A stretch of 25,991 nucleotides of DNA. It comes from an uncultured Blautia sp. (GTDB lineage: Bacteria; Bacillota; Clostridia; Lachnospirales; Lachnospiraceae). This document shows positions 16,081 to 23,961 of this stretch, in pieces. The translations under genes were made by a program, and so were the position numbers. The stretch lies in contig CAKRXU010000037.1 of assembly GCA_934424575.1 (NCBI GenBank), positions 1 to 25,991 on the forward strand, in the 5' to 3' direction. The notes beneath the pieces were generated by a model. It saw only the letters and a program-made list of their open reading frames with translations. It was not told the origin of the DNA and did not search any database. Every line of letters starts with the position of its first letter. Within the stretch, counting starts at the first letter, position 1.

Positions 16081-16104
16081 ATATACTACTTTTTTAGTAC
16101 AGAT

Positions 16105-16126
16105 ATTTACGAAACTTTTCGTAAAT
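16105..16126. promoter_or_regulatory. 22-bp palindrome, LacI-type operator candidate
   Basis: ATTTACGAAA-CT-TTTCGTAAAT is a perfect inverted repeat with 10-bp arms. Its half-site TTTACGAAA differs by one base from the TTTGCGAAA found at both promoters in this divergent region. It is a plausible main operator for the LacI protein encoded at 16292. Confidence 0.6.
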
Positions 16127-16215
16127 ACCAAAACCCTTTTTTGTGAAATTGTAAAATTATTATCAAAACATTTTTGTGCAAGACCGCGAAATTATACAAA
16201 TATACCAATTTCGTA

Positions 16216-16260
16216 TTGCAAATTTTCGGAAAATACAGTACGATAAATTTGCGAAAACGA
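16216..16260 (+). promoter_or_regulatory. lacI/transporter promoter with operator-like site
   Basis: The sequence has -35 TTGCAA (16216-16221), a 17-nt spacer and -10 TACGAT (16239-16244). TTTGCGAAAACGA (16248-16260) lies just downstream of the -10, over the probable start point. Its placement suggests the regulator represses its own operon. Confidence 0.65.
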
Positions 16261-16291
16261 TTTAGGAACGAAAAACAGAAAAAGGCTGGAC

Positions 16292-17332
16292 ATGCATATG
16301 GTATCCATGAAAGACATTGCAAAACAGTGCAACGTATCTGTTGCAAGTGTCAGCAAAGCTCTTAATGGCTATTCAGATATCGGCGAAGAAACCCGACAGC
16401 TTATTCTTAAGACAGCTTCCGAGATGGGCTATCTTCCAAACTCCTCTGCAAGAGCACTCAAAACCAAGCGAACGCATAATCTTGGTGTCCTCTTTGTAGA
16501 TGAAGCCATGAGCGGACTGACCCATGATTATTTTAATCATGTACTCGAAAGCTTCAAACGTACCGCTGAATCCAGAGGGTACGACATCACATTTACAAGC
16601 GGAAATCTCTCCGGACAGCGGCTTGGGTATTACGAGCACTGCCGCTACCGCGGGGTCGACGGAGTTGTGATCGCCTGCATTAACTTTTTTACCGAAGAAG
16701 TCCGCAGGCTGGTACAGTCCGAAATTCCGATTGTCACGATCGACCATGTATTTGACGGAAGGATCGCAATCGTCTCCAATAACATTCAGGGAATGGAAGA
16801 TCTCGTTTCCTACATTCTGAAAAAGGGACATCGCAAGATCGCCTATATCCACGGCGAGGATTCCTCCGTCACAAGAAGCCGGCTGGGAAGTTTTTATCAC
16901 ACGCTTCATAAAAAACGGATCGAAGTACCTGATGAATACATGCCGGTGATCCCCTACCGTGACGCGGAAGCCGCAGCAATGGCAACATCCGATCTTCTTG
17001 ATCTGAAAGATCCGCCTACCTGCATCCTTTACCCGGATGACTTTGCTGCTCTGGGCGGCATCAACGAGATCCACGAAAGGGGGCTTCGGATACCGGATGA
17101 CATCTCCATCGCAGGATATGACGGACTGACTTTTGCCCGCATCCTCGAACCCAGGCTTACAACACTCTGTCAGGACACAGAGGCGATCGGTCGGCTTGCA
17201 GCACAGAAACTGATCGACCTGATCGAACATCCAAAGACAACGATCATCGACAAATTCACCGTCGACGGTCAGCTTTTCCCCGGTGCTTCTGTCCGGGACC
17301 TCAGGAAACAGGAATCAAAAGAACGTATATAA
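16292..17332 (+). CDS. LacI-family sugar-responsive transcription regulator
   Basis: This 346-aa regulator has an N-terminal helix-turn-helix (MKDIAKQCNVSVASVSKALN, residues 6-25) and the hinge-helix sequence YLPNSSARALKTKRTHNLGV. The remaining roughly 280 residues form the periplasmic-binding-protein-like sensor (GVDGVVIA, IPIVTIDHVF, GHRKIAYIHG, DDISIAGYDGLTFAR). It should bind a sugar effector and control the neighbouring phosphorylase and transporter. AAAGG is 6 nt before ATG 16292; ATGs at 16298 and 16307 are possible alternatives. Only 32 nt separate it from the binding-protein gene, so the two are probably co-transcribed. Confidence 0.94.
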   Translation: MHMVSMKDIAKQCNVSVASVSKALNGYSDIGEETRQLILKTASEMGYLPNSSARALKTKRTHNLGVLFVDEAMSGLTHDYFNHVLESFKRTAESRGYDITFTSGNLSGQRLGYYEHCRYRGVDGVVIACINFFTEEVRRLVQSEIPIVTIDHVFDGRIAIVSNNIQGMEDLVSYILKKGHRKIAYIHGEDSSVTRSRLGSFYHTLHKKRIEVPDEYMPVIPYRDAEAAAMATSDLLDLKDPPTCILYPDDFAALGGINEIHERGLRIPDDISIAGYDGLTFARILEPRLTTLCQDTEAIGRLAAQKLIDLIEHPKTTIIDKFTVDGQLFPGASVRDLRKQESKERI

Positions 17333-17364
17333 AATCCAAAAATCAATCACAGGGAGGTAATAAC

Positions 17365-18693
17365 ATGAAGAGAAAGATGATGGTTATCACATTAACAGCA
17401 GCGATGCTTGCCGGCATGACCGCAGCACCTGTATGGGCCGAAGAAGCAGCTTCTGATGAGGGCAAAGTCCTGAACATCTATTGCTGGAATGAAGAATTCA
17501 AATCCCGTCTGACCGACCACTATCCGGGATATGAAGAAGTTGATGGAACCCACGGCAAGATCGGTGATGTAGATGTTGTATGGAACATCACACCATCTGA
17601 CGACAATGCATACCAGAACAACCTGGATGAAACACTTCTGAAACAGGCAGACGCAGCCGCTGATGACAAGATCGATCTCTTCCTTGTAGAAGCCGACTAC
17701 GCATTGAAATATGTAAATACCGAATACACCATGTCCGTAGCAGATCTCGGTATTACCGATGAAGAAGTTGCTGACCAGTACCAGTATACCAAAGATGTTA
17801 TGACAGATTCCGACGGAAATCTCAAGGGACTTTCCTGGCAGGGCTGCCCTGGCACCATGATCTACAGAAGAGACATTGCCAAAGAGGTTTTTGGCTCTGA
17901 CGATCCTGCAGAAGTTCAGAAAAAAGTTGCTGACTGGGATACTTTCAAAGCAACCGCTGCCGAACTCAAAGAAAAAGGCTATCAGATGACCTCCACCGTA
18001 AACGATTCCTACCGTGTATTCTCCAACAACGTAACCTCTCCGTGGGTTGTTGACGGCAAGATCACTGTTGATGACAACATCAAGAACTGGGTTGACATGT
18101 CCAAGGAAATGGTTGACGCAGGCGAAACCGCTACTTATGAACTGTGGAGTGATGACTGGAGCAAAGGCTTCTTCAAAGACAGCAATGTATTTGCATACTT
18201 TGGACCGGCATGGTTCATCGACTTCTCCATGAGTGCTGATCAGGACGGCTCCGTTGGTAAGGACGGCGGCTGGGCTGCAACAGAAGGACCGCAGGGCTTC
18301 TACTGGGGCGGAACATGGATCACAGCAGCTACAGGTACTGACAACCCGACACTGGTTGCAGATATCATGAGAACCATGACAACAAACGTTGATGTAATGA
18401 AAGAGATCGTTACAGCTGATAACGACTTTGTAAACAACAAACCGGCTATGGAAGAAATGGCAGCTGACGAGAGCTACGGCGACGCTGTTCTCGGCGGACA
18501 GAACCCACTGGCTATGTTCTGTGCAGGTGCTGACAAAATCGACCTCAGCAACATGAGCATTTACGATCAGGGCTGCAACGAAGAATTCCAGAATGCGATG
18601 AAGAACTACTTCGAAGGCAACGCATCCTATGACGAAGCTCTCGACCTGTTCTACAAAGCAGTCGTAGAAAAATATCCGGAACTTACTTACTAA
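17365..18693 (+). CDS. Carbohydrate ABC transporter substrate-binding protein, no lipobox
   Basis: This 442-aa extracytoplasmic binding protein of the CUT1 type has a mature domain starting with KVLNIYCWNEEFKSRL. DLFLVEADYALKYV, GTMIYRRDIAKEVFG and a ligand-side aromatic stretch (FYWGGTWITAATG) follow. The signal peptide MKRKMMVITLTAAMLAGMTA... ends PVWA-EE with no cysteine, so it is a class I signal rather than a lipoprotein signal. The gene has GGGAGG about 8 nt before ATG. It is followed by a 15-bp terminator and then by the two permease genes. With the adjacent phosphorylase, cellobiose or a short beta-glucan oligomer is the likely ligand; the exact sugar is not readable from the sequence. 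Confidence 0.92.
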   Translation: MKRKMMVITLTAAMLAGMTAAPVWAEEAASDEGKVLNIYCWNEEFKSRLTDHYPGYEEVDGTHGKIGDVDVVWNITPSDDNAYQNNLDETLLKQADAAADDKIDLFLVEADYALKYVNTEYTMSVADLGITDEEVADQYQYTKDVMTDSDGNLKGLSWQGCPGTMIYRRDIAKEVFGSDDPAEVQKKVADWDTFKATAAELKEKGYQMTSTVNDSYRVFSNNVTSPWVVDGKITVDDNIKNWVDMSKEMVDAGETATYELWSDDWSKGFFKDSNVFAYFGPAWFIDFSMSADQDGSVGKDGGWAATEGPQGFYWGGTWITAATGTDNPTLVADIMRTMTTNVDVMKEIVTADNDFVNNKPAMEEMAADESYGDAVLGGQNPLAMFCAGADKIDLSNMSIYDQGCNEEFQNAMKNYFEGNASYDEALDLFYKAVVEKYPELTY

Positions 18694-18704
18694 GCCCCAC
18701 AACC

Positions 18705-18739
18705 AACGTGCCTGCCTGACCATCAGGCAGGCACGTTTT
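18705..18739 (+). terminator. Intra-operon terminator after the binding-protein gene
   Basis: AACGTGCCTGCCTGA and TCAGGCAGGCACGTT form a perfect 15-bp stem with a 3-nt loop, ending in TTTTA. It lies 11 nt after the binding-protein stop and 28 nt before the first permease. It should let the binding protein be made in excess, with partial read-through into the permeases. Confidence 0.88.
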
Positions 18740-18767
18740 ATATGGAAAAGACTTATGGAGGACAAAA

Positions 18768-19685
18768 ATGGCAAAGAATAATAACCATAAGGCGGTCAGC
18801 TATAACAAATGGGGTTATATCTTTCTGATACCGTTTGTAGTAGTATACCTCATATTCCAGCTTGTTCCGCTTATCACTACAATTTATAACAGCTTCTTTG
18901 AAAATTACAGATCGGGACTTACGCAGGTCGGACCGAACTTTGTGGGCTTTGCCAACTATGCAAAACTCTTCCAGGACGGTGAGATCTGGATCTATTTCAA
19001 AAACACGATGATCATGTGGGTGATGGGATTTGTTCCGCAGATCCTGGTTTCCCTGCTCCTCGGTGCATGGTTTTCCAACCCGAGCCTCCGTCTTAAGGGA
19101 CAGAGATTTTTTAAGACCGTGATTTACCTTCCGAACCTTATCATGGCATCTGCCTTTGCAATGTTGTTTTTTACCTTATTTGCAGACGGCGGTCCGATCA
19201 ATGCCATGCTGGTCCATGCGGGGATCCTGAAACAGGCATATTCTTTTTTCAGCCACAAATGGAGTGCCCGGACGCTTGTTGCACTGCTGAACTTCCTGAT
19301 GTGGTTCGGTAATACAACGATCCTTCTGATGGCAGGCATGATGGGCATTGACCCGTCACTCTATGAGGCTGCAGAAGTGGATGGTGCGACATCCTCCCAG
19401 ATCTTTAGAAGGATCACTCTCCCGCTTCTCCGCCCGATCCTGATCTACGTTATGATCACATCCCTGATCGGTGGCATGCAGATGTTTGACGTACCACAGA
19501 TTCTGACAAACGGAACCGGTGATCCGATGCGTTCCACCATGACACTGATCATGTACCTGAACAAGCATCTGTTCAGCAAGAACTACGGTATGGGCGGTGC
19601 ACTGTCCGTATTCCTGTTTGTCATCACAGGGCTTCTGAGCCTGATCGTATTCCGTTTCAACAAGTCAAACGATGACCGGAGGTGA
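18768..19685 (+). CDS. CUT1 sugar ABC transporter permease (MalF/UgpA type)
   Basis: This 305-aa permease has six predicted helices, the first being YIFLIPFVVVYLIFQLVPLI. The cytoplasmic EAA loop is EAAEVDGATSSQIFRRITLP. It also has the SFFENYRSGL and NFVGFANYAKLF segments common in this family. GGAGG lies 7 nt before ATG. It pairs with the permease encoded immediately downstream; its stop lies in that gene's ribosome site, implying coupled translation. No ATPase gene is in this cluster. Confidence 0.95.
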   Translation: MAKNNNHKAVSYNKWGYIFLIPFVVVYLIFQLVPLITTIYNSFFENYRSGLTQVGPNFVGFANYAKLFQDGEIWIYFKNTMIMWVMGFVPQILVSLLLGAWFSNPSLRLKGQRFFKTVIYLPNLIMASAFAMLFFTLFADGGPINAMLVHAGILKQAYSFFSHKWSARTLVALLNFLMWFGNTTILLMAGMMGIDPSLYEAAEVDGATSSQIFRRITLPLLRPILIYVMITSLIGGMQMFDVPQILTNGTGDPMRSTMTLIMYLNKHLFSKNYGMGGALSVFLFVITGLLSLIVFRFNKSNDDRR

Positions 19686-19690
19686 GAAGA

Positions 19691-20554
19691 ATGAAGGAAA
19701 AAGATCCAAAGACCAAAAAAGGAATGAGCCTGAAAAGACAGCGTATCCTCGCCTATGTAGTACTGGTTATCCTCTCTTTCTTCTGCCTTTTCTGGTTTTA
19801 TGTACTGTTTATCAACGCAACCAGATCAAACGGAGCCCTCAAAAAAGGCTTCACGGCAATCCCGGGGGGGCACCTTCTTGAAAACTGGAAAAACCTTCTT
19901 GCAGGAACACTTCCTGTATGGAACGGTATGTTCAACAGTGTTTTTATCGCTACCTGCTCTGCCATTTTGTGTACTTATTTTTCCACAATGACAGCCTATG
20001 CGATCCATGCATATAATTTCAAAGGAAAAAAATTCATGTTCACTTTTATCCTTGCAGTCATGATGATCCCGACACAGGTAACTGCTCTCGGATTCCTGCA
20101 GCTGCTCGGCAAACTGCATATGGATGATTCCTTTGTCCCGCTGATCGTTCCAAGCATTGCCGCACCGGTAACTTTTTTCTATATGAAACAATATATGGAA
20201 AGCAACCTCCCACTGGAACTGGTGGAAGCAGCCCGCATCGACGGGTCCGGCGAATTCCGGACGTTCAACCGGATCGTATTTCCACTTATGAAACCGGCGA
20301 TTGCCGTGCAGGCGATCTTCTCCTTTGTGCAGAGCTGGAACAATTACTTTATCCCGGCACTGGTGCTTCATTCAGACAAGAAAAAAACACTTCCTGTACT
20401 GATCGCACAGCTTCGAAGTGCAGATTTCCTGAAGTTTGATATGGGACAGGTTTATGTGATGATCGCATTTTCCATCTTCCCGGTTATCATCGTGTACATC
20501 CTGCTTTCCCGGTTTATCGTATCAGGCGTTGCGCTTGGCGGTGTAAAAGGCTGA
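19691..20554 (+). CDS. CUT1 sugar ABC transporter permease (MalG/UgpE type)
   Basis: This 287-aa permease has an N-terminal helix (ILAYVVLVILSFFCLFWFYV) and the periplasmic start typical of MalG-like proteins (NATRSNGALKKG, IPGGHLLENW). The EAA loop is VEAARIDGSGEFRTFNRIVF, and the last helix ends SGVALGGVKG, a standard C-terminus for the family. ATG 19691 is chosen because GGAGGT (19678-19683) lies 7 nt upstream; a GTG at 19682 overlaps that site. It forms the transmembrane pore with the preceding gene product. Confidence 0.95.
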   Translation: MKEKDPKTKKGMSLKRQRILAYVVLVILSFFCLFWFYVLFINATRSNGALKKGFTAIPGGHLLENWKNLLAGTLPVWNGMFNSVFIATCSAILCTYFSTMTAYAIHAYNFKGKKFMFTFILAVMMIPTQVTALGFLQLLGKLHMDDSFVPLIVPSIAAPVTFFYMKQYMESNLPLELVEAARIDGSGEFRTFNRIVFPLMKPAIAVQAIFSFVQSWNNYFIPALVLHSDKKKTLPVLIAQLRSADFLKFDMGQVYVMIAFSIFPVIIVYILLSRFIVSGVALGGVKG

Positions 20555-20599
20555 TTTTGGGACATGTCATTTAGAGTGTCTATTGCATCCCCTTCTGGT

Positions 20600-20659
20600 T
20601 TGTGATTTAATTAAAAGTAACGATAATACAGACTGAAACGTATCTTTTTCGTCTGTATT
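20600..20659 (+). promoter_or_regulatory. Promoter and dyad before the unknown 333-aa gene
   Basis: The sequence has TTGTGA (20600-20605), a 16-nt spacer and GATAAT (20622-20627). An inverted repeat AATACAGAC / GTCTGTATT (20625-20659), extended inside by GAAA/TTTC, spans the predicted start point. It has no T-run after it, so I favour an operator or 5' stem-loop over a terminator for the permease operon. Confidence 0.5.
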
Positions 20660-20689
20660 CCACAACTTTTCTATCGAAGGGATATCAAA

Positions 20690-21691
20690 ATGACAGCAAA
20701 AACTTCTCGAATTGTTATAAAGACTTTTATAAAGACTGCGCTCAAAGATTCCGATGAATCTCCGGAGCGATGCACCCGAAATCTCGTAGATATGGCACTG
20801 AACTTTGCAAACGGCCGCTTCCAGCAGTCTTTTTTTGAAATATCACGTGCAATGCTGAACAACGAAAACAGCCCTTATTATCCACTGATCGAGGATGTCC
20901 TCAAGCACATGGATAAGGAGAAACTGATCGACTTTGGTCTGAATATCGGTTACAATGGCTGCACGACAGGCGCGCACATGATCCGTAAACTGAAACGCAC
21001 AGAGGATATCAATGTTCCATGGCTGCTTTCACTGGTCATCGATACCTCCCGGCCGGATTTTATTACAAAATATGATTCTGTACTGAAACAGGGCAAGGAA
21101 CTTGGAATCTACACCTACTTCCTCCATACCAAAGATGATCCCTCAGAAATACTTCCTCTTATCCAGAATAACCCGGACTGTGCGATCATCCTGCTCTGTG
21201 ACCCTTCCAGAATAACAGAAGAACTTGCAGAAAAAGCAGAATCATTGAACAATGTTCTGTTCGCAGTAGAATATGGAGATCAGGCAGAAGCAGCCTGCCT
21301 CGTACTCAGAGATCATAGGCTCCTGTACTCTCTGTACCGTCTCTATTCTGAGGAAGACCGCGATGAGATCCTGGCTGGCACTTACTTCCGTTTTGCAGAA
21401 GAAATGCACTGCCCGTTCGCCGCTGTTTTCAGCAACGTGGGCTGCTCCAGTGAGACCCGCCACGCCATCTACCAGAAAACAGTCGAGGATCGAAGTGCTC
21501 AGCGATACCGCACGATCCCTCTGGATCTGTTCTGTGATACAGAAGTGATCGGAAACGTCATCTCTTCCCCGACCAGTGTCGTCGGCTTCGGACCTGACGG
21601 TACGCTCTATACACCTGGCAGAGAAGTTTTCAGGACACCGTACAACCTCTTTGACCAGCCACTGAAAGAACTTTTTACCAAAGCACTTTAA
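20690..21691 (+). CDS. Conserved-looking soluble protein of unknown function
   Basis: I do not recognise this 333-aa protein. It has no signal peptide or membrane helix. After a helical N-terminus (about 1-80), alternating hydrophobic strands and helices appear: VPWLLSLVIDTSRPDF, LGIYTYFLHTKDDP, DCAIILLCDPSR, LNNVLFAVEYGD. These suggest a TIM-barrel-like fold. The last 40 residues (VVGFGPDGTLYTPGREVFR, then FDQPLKELF) recall the end of radical-SAM/SPASM proteins. However, no CxxxCxxC cluster motif exists: the cysteines, such as GCTTG, HCPF and GCSS, are scattered. It might be a cluster-less relative of such enzymes; this is speculation. GAAGGG precedes ATG by 8 nt. It has its own promoter 135 nt after the sugar permease and ends in a strong terminator, so a link to sugar use is uncertain. 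Confidence 0.8.
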   Translation: MTAKTSRIVIKTFIKTALKDSDESPERCTRNLVDMALNFANGRFQQSFFEISRAMLNNENSPYYPLIEDVLKHMDKEKLIDFGLNIGYNGCTTGAHMIRKLKRTEDINVPWLLSLVIDTSRPDFITKYDSVLKQGKELGIYTYFLHTKDDPSEILPLIQNNPDCAIILLCDPSRITEELAEKAESLNNVLFAVEYGDQAEAACLVLRDHRLLYSLYRLYSEEDRDEILAGTYFRFAEEMHCPFAAVFSNVGCSSETRHAIYQKTVEDRSAQRYRTIPLDLFCDTEVIGNVISSPTSVVGFGPDGTLYTPGREVFRTPYNLFDQPLKELFTKAL

Positions 21692-21697
21692 TTCCAC

Positions 21698-21746
21698 CAA
21701 AAAAGCCTTATTCATTCGTTTGCTGAGTGAATAAGGCTTATATTTT
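21698..21746. terminator. Bidirectional intrinsic terminator
   Basis: AAGCCTTATTCA (21703-21714) and TGAATAAGGCTT (21728-21739) form a perfect 12-bp stem. The plus side is followed by ATATTTTTG, the minus side by TTTTTTGG. It separates the convergent 333-aa gene and the TetR gene and serves both. Confidence 0.93.
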
Positions 21747-21753
21747 TGTACTT

Positions 21754-22296
21754 TTATGCGTCAAGTCTTTCCTGTGTCTTGATGATCACTTTGATGCAGG
21801 ATTTGAGTAATTTCACAAATTCCTTCGGTGGTACCGGATTTCTCTCTGAGATCCATCTGCCAAACGCGCAGATGATCGCATCATTCCAGAAGTTTACATA
21901 AAAATCCGTATTCGTCTGATCTCCAAGGATCTCCTTGATATCCTCTGCCATGACCGGTCCTACGATATCTCGGAAATGATTGGAAAAAGAATTCTGATCT
22001 TCTACTTTCATAACTTTCCTGTAAAAGTCTTTATTTTCATAAAAATAATCACAGAGATGAAGGACGCTGTCCCATCCGATCAGATCTACGCCAAGCTGTA
22101 CGTGGCTCAGATACTCCACATCAAAGATCCAATTCACAAGGTCAAACTTATCCTTGAAATGATAGTAGAAACTTTTGCGGTTCATATTGCATTTTGCACA
22201 GATATCTGAAACGGTGATCTTACTGAATGGGGTAGATTCCATCAATTCCTTTAATGCCGATGCCAGTGCACGCTTCGTAATATTAGAGTCTGCCAC
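21754..22296 (-). CDS. TetR-family transcription regulator
   Basis: This 180-aa regulator has its helix-turn-helix at about residues 24-50 (FSKITVSDICAKCNMNRKSF, then YYHFKDKFDLVNW). A helical ligand/dimer domain follows, of the kind seen in DhaS-like TetR proteins. The start is GTG at 22296, set by GGAGG 7 nt upstream. It lies 15 nt after the activase-fusion gene on the same strand and is therefore the third gene of the dehydratase-like operon, which it probably controls. Confidence 0.92.
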   Translation of the reverse strand: MADSNITKRALASALKELMESTPFSKITVSDICAKCNMNRKSFYYHFKDKFDLVNWIFDVEYLSHVQLGVDLIGWDSVLHLCDYFYENKDFYRKVMKVEDQNSFSNHFRDIVGPVMAEDIKEILGDQTNTDFYVNFWNDAIICAFGRWISERNPVPPKEFVKLLKSCIKVIIKTQERLDA

Positions 22297-22311
22297 GATA
22301 GTACCTCCTTC

Positions 22312-23961
22312 TTACATTTCTGTTGCAAATAATGCTGCACCAAGAGCTCCGCAAAGCTGTGATTTATCGCTGATCACCAGCTGCGTTCCCAATCTTTCCT
22401 CCAACGTTTTGACAAGGCCCTGATTCTGTGCAACACCGCCAGTCATCATATATGCCTCTTCCCCTCCGACACGCTTCACGAGGGAGGCTGTTTTGGCTGC
22501 AACCGCCTTGTTCAGTCCATGAACGATATCATCAGTTGCTTTGTTCTGTGCGATCAGGGAAACCACCTCTGATTCGGCAAAAACTGTGCACATACTGGAG
22601 ATCGTAATATCCTCCTGATAGGAAAGTCCTACTTTACTGAGTTCATCCAGGCTCATTTCCATGGTTTTTGCCATCATCTCCAGGAATCTTCCTGTTCCGG
22701 CGGCACATTTGTCGTTCATGACGAAGTTTTTGACAGAGCCGTCATCATTCAGACGGATAACTTTGCTGTCCTGCCCGCCGATATCGACAACTGTTCTGAC
22801 AGACGGATCCAGGAAATGGGCTCCCCTTGCATGGCAGGTGATCTCTGTAATACTCTTGTCGCCATCAGAGATCGCAGTTCTTCCGTATCCTGTAGTCACG
22901 ACCGCATCGATGTCTTCCCGGTTCAGCCCGGACTGTCTGAGTGCTTCTTCCAGTGCACGTTCCGCGCCGTTCGCGGCCCCTGCTCCCGTCGGCATGATCA
23001 CGCTGGAAACAATCTTTTTGTCTCTGTCCAGGATCACAACATCCGTGCTGGTAGAACCACTGTCGATTCCTGCAAAATATCCTTTACCCATGGTTTTCTC
23101 CCTTCTCGTTTCTGTCTCTATGTTCAGGCTCTCTGCAAAAGCCTCCAGACGTGTGCTCAGCTGCCCGCTGCTCTGCACGGTATAATCCGATTCGATCTTG
23201 AGGAGCGACACATCGGTATGGCCTTTGATATCAGAATATTCAAAGCTGTAAAAATCACAGAACTTTACGGTATGATAGATGATCCCCTTTAAAGATGGAT
23301 CCTGATAAAGCTGTTTGCGGCCTGCGGGATCCATCATACGCATGCATGGGATCTGATGAAGAAGTTCTTCTGCGTACCATTCCATAAGCTGGTCAAAGTC
23401 CAGATCTGCTTCCGGAAGTGAGTCTCCCGCGGAACGGTTGTTGACACAGGTCTCATTCACTACAGGAAGCGGCATGGCATCCTGTGTCATCTGAAAAAGT
23501 TCATTTCCCATTCTTGCTCCGAGAACTGCAAGATGCGGATCCTGCGTTCTCTTTTTGGGATGAAAAGCTTTGAGAAATTTCTCTTTATTGAAGGTAGTTC
23601 CTTTATATTCACCGTAGGCTCTTACAAGATCTTTTAACTGTGCTGCGGTTCTCTCACGGCTGCAGCTTGTATCGCAGTGAAGCATATCCACCATGTACAG
23701 AAAGTCCATCTCGCCGCTGTCCTCCAGAATATCATAGACGCTTCGGATCGTATCGCAGCAGTTGACCAGGACCAGTTCTTTTACTTTGCCTGCCAGAACT
23801 GCTTCAAGGACTGCTTTGCCAAATCCACAGATATTCGGGTGTGCTACCTGCTCTGCCAGATCAAATCCCTCCGGCATATCGTTCAGGATCTCGCACTCGC
23901 CTCCAAGGGCTTCAAGAAGTTCTACCGGTGTATATTTACAGACATAATATGTTTTATTCAT
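22312..23961 (-). CDS. Dehydratase-like subunit fused to an acyl-CoA dehydratase activase
   Basis: This 549-aa protein has two parts. Residues 1-285 resemble a short 2-hydroxyacyl-CoA dehydratase (HgdA/HgdB-type) subunit: YVCKYTPVELLEALG at the start, cysteines in NCCDTIR, HCDTSC and TCVNNR, and the closing motif SSGQLSTRLEAFAESL. Residues 291-549 are an ATP-dependent activase of the HgdC/BcrA-type ASKHA fold. The phosphate loop is GIDSGSTSTDVVILD, then VVDIGGQDSKV. The two cysteines that hold the bridging [4Fe-4S] cluster are in KCAAGTGRFLE (419) and SSMCTVFAESE (458), followed by MMTGGVAQNQG. Known activases pass one low-potential electron to the dehydratase per ATP cycle. ATG 23961 overlaps the upstream gene by 8 nt and has GGGGGA 8 nt before it; an upstream in-frame extension to 24051 has no such site. 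Substrate unknown. Confidence 0.88.
   Translation of the reverse strand: MNKTYYVCKYTPVELLEALGGECEILNDMPEGFDLAEQVAHPNICGFGKAVLEAVLAGKVKELVLVNCCDTIRSVYDILEDSGEMDFLYMVDMLHCDTSCSRERTAAQLKDLVRAYGEYKGTTFNKEKFLKAFHPKKRTQDPHLAVLGARMGNELFQMTQDAMPLPVVNETCVNNRSAGDSLPEADLDFDQLMEWYAEELLHQIPCMRMMDPAGRKQLYQDPSLKGIIYHTVKFCDFYSFEYSDIKGHTDVSLLKIESDYTVQSSGQLSTRLEAFAESLNIETETRREKTMGKGYFAGIDSGSTSTDVVILDRDKKIVSSVIMPTGAGAANGAERALEEALRQSGLNREDIDAVVTTGYGRTAISDGDKSITEITCHARGAHFLDPSVRTVVDIGGQDSKVIRLNDDGSVKNFVMNDKCAAGTGRFLEMMAKTMEMSLDELSKVGLSYQEDITISSMCTVFAESEVVSLIAQNKATDDIVHGLNKAVAAKTASLVKRVGGEEAYMMTGGVAQNQGLVKTLEERLGTQLVISDKSQLCGALGAALFATEM
23089..23104 (-). promoter_or_regulatory. Internal ribosome site and start codon at the activase domain
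   Basis: On the minus strand AAGGGAG (23104-23098) lies 6 nt before ATG 23091-23089, the codon for residue 291 of the fusion. The resulting protein would begin MGKGYFAGIDSGSTSTD, exactly where stand-alone activases begin. A separate activase of about 259 aa could thus be made from the same message. Confidence 0.6.

Noticed and set aside
16373..17230. 285-codon minus-strand frame opposite the LacI gene
   Set aside because: It is a shadow of a well-supported regulator gene.
17392..18774. Long open frame (460 codons) on the minus strand, opposite the sugar-binding protein
   Set aside because: It mirrors the codon bias of the real gene, is Cys/Val/Phe-rich like an antisense shadow, and has no plausible start site or domain.
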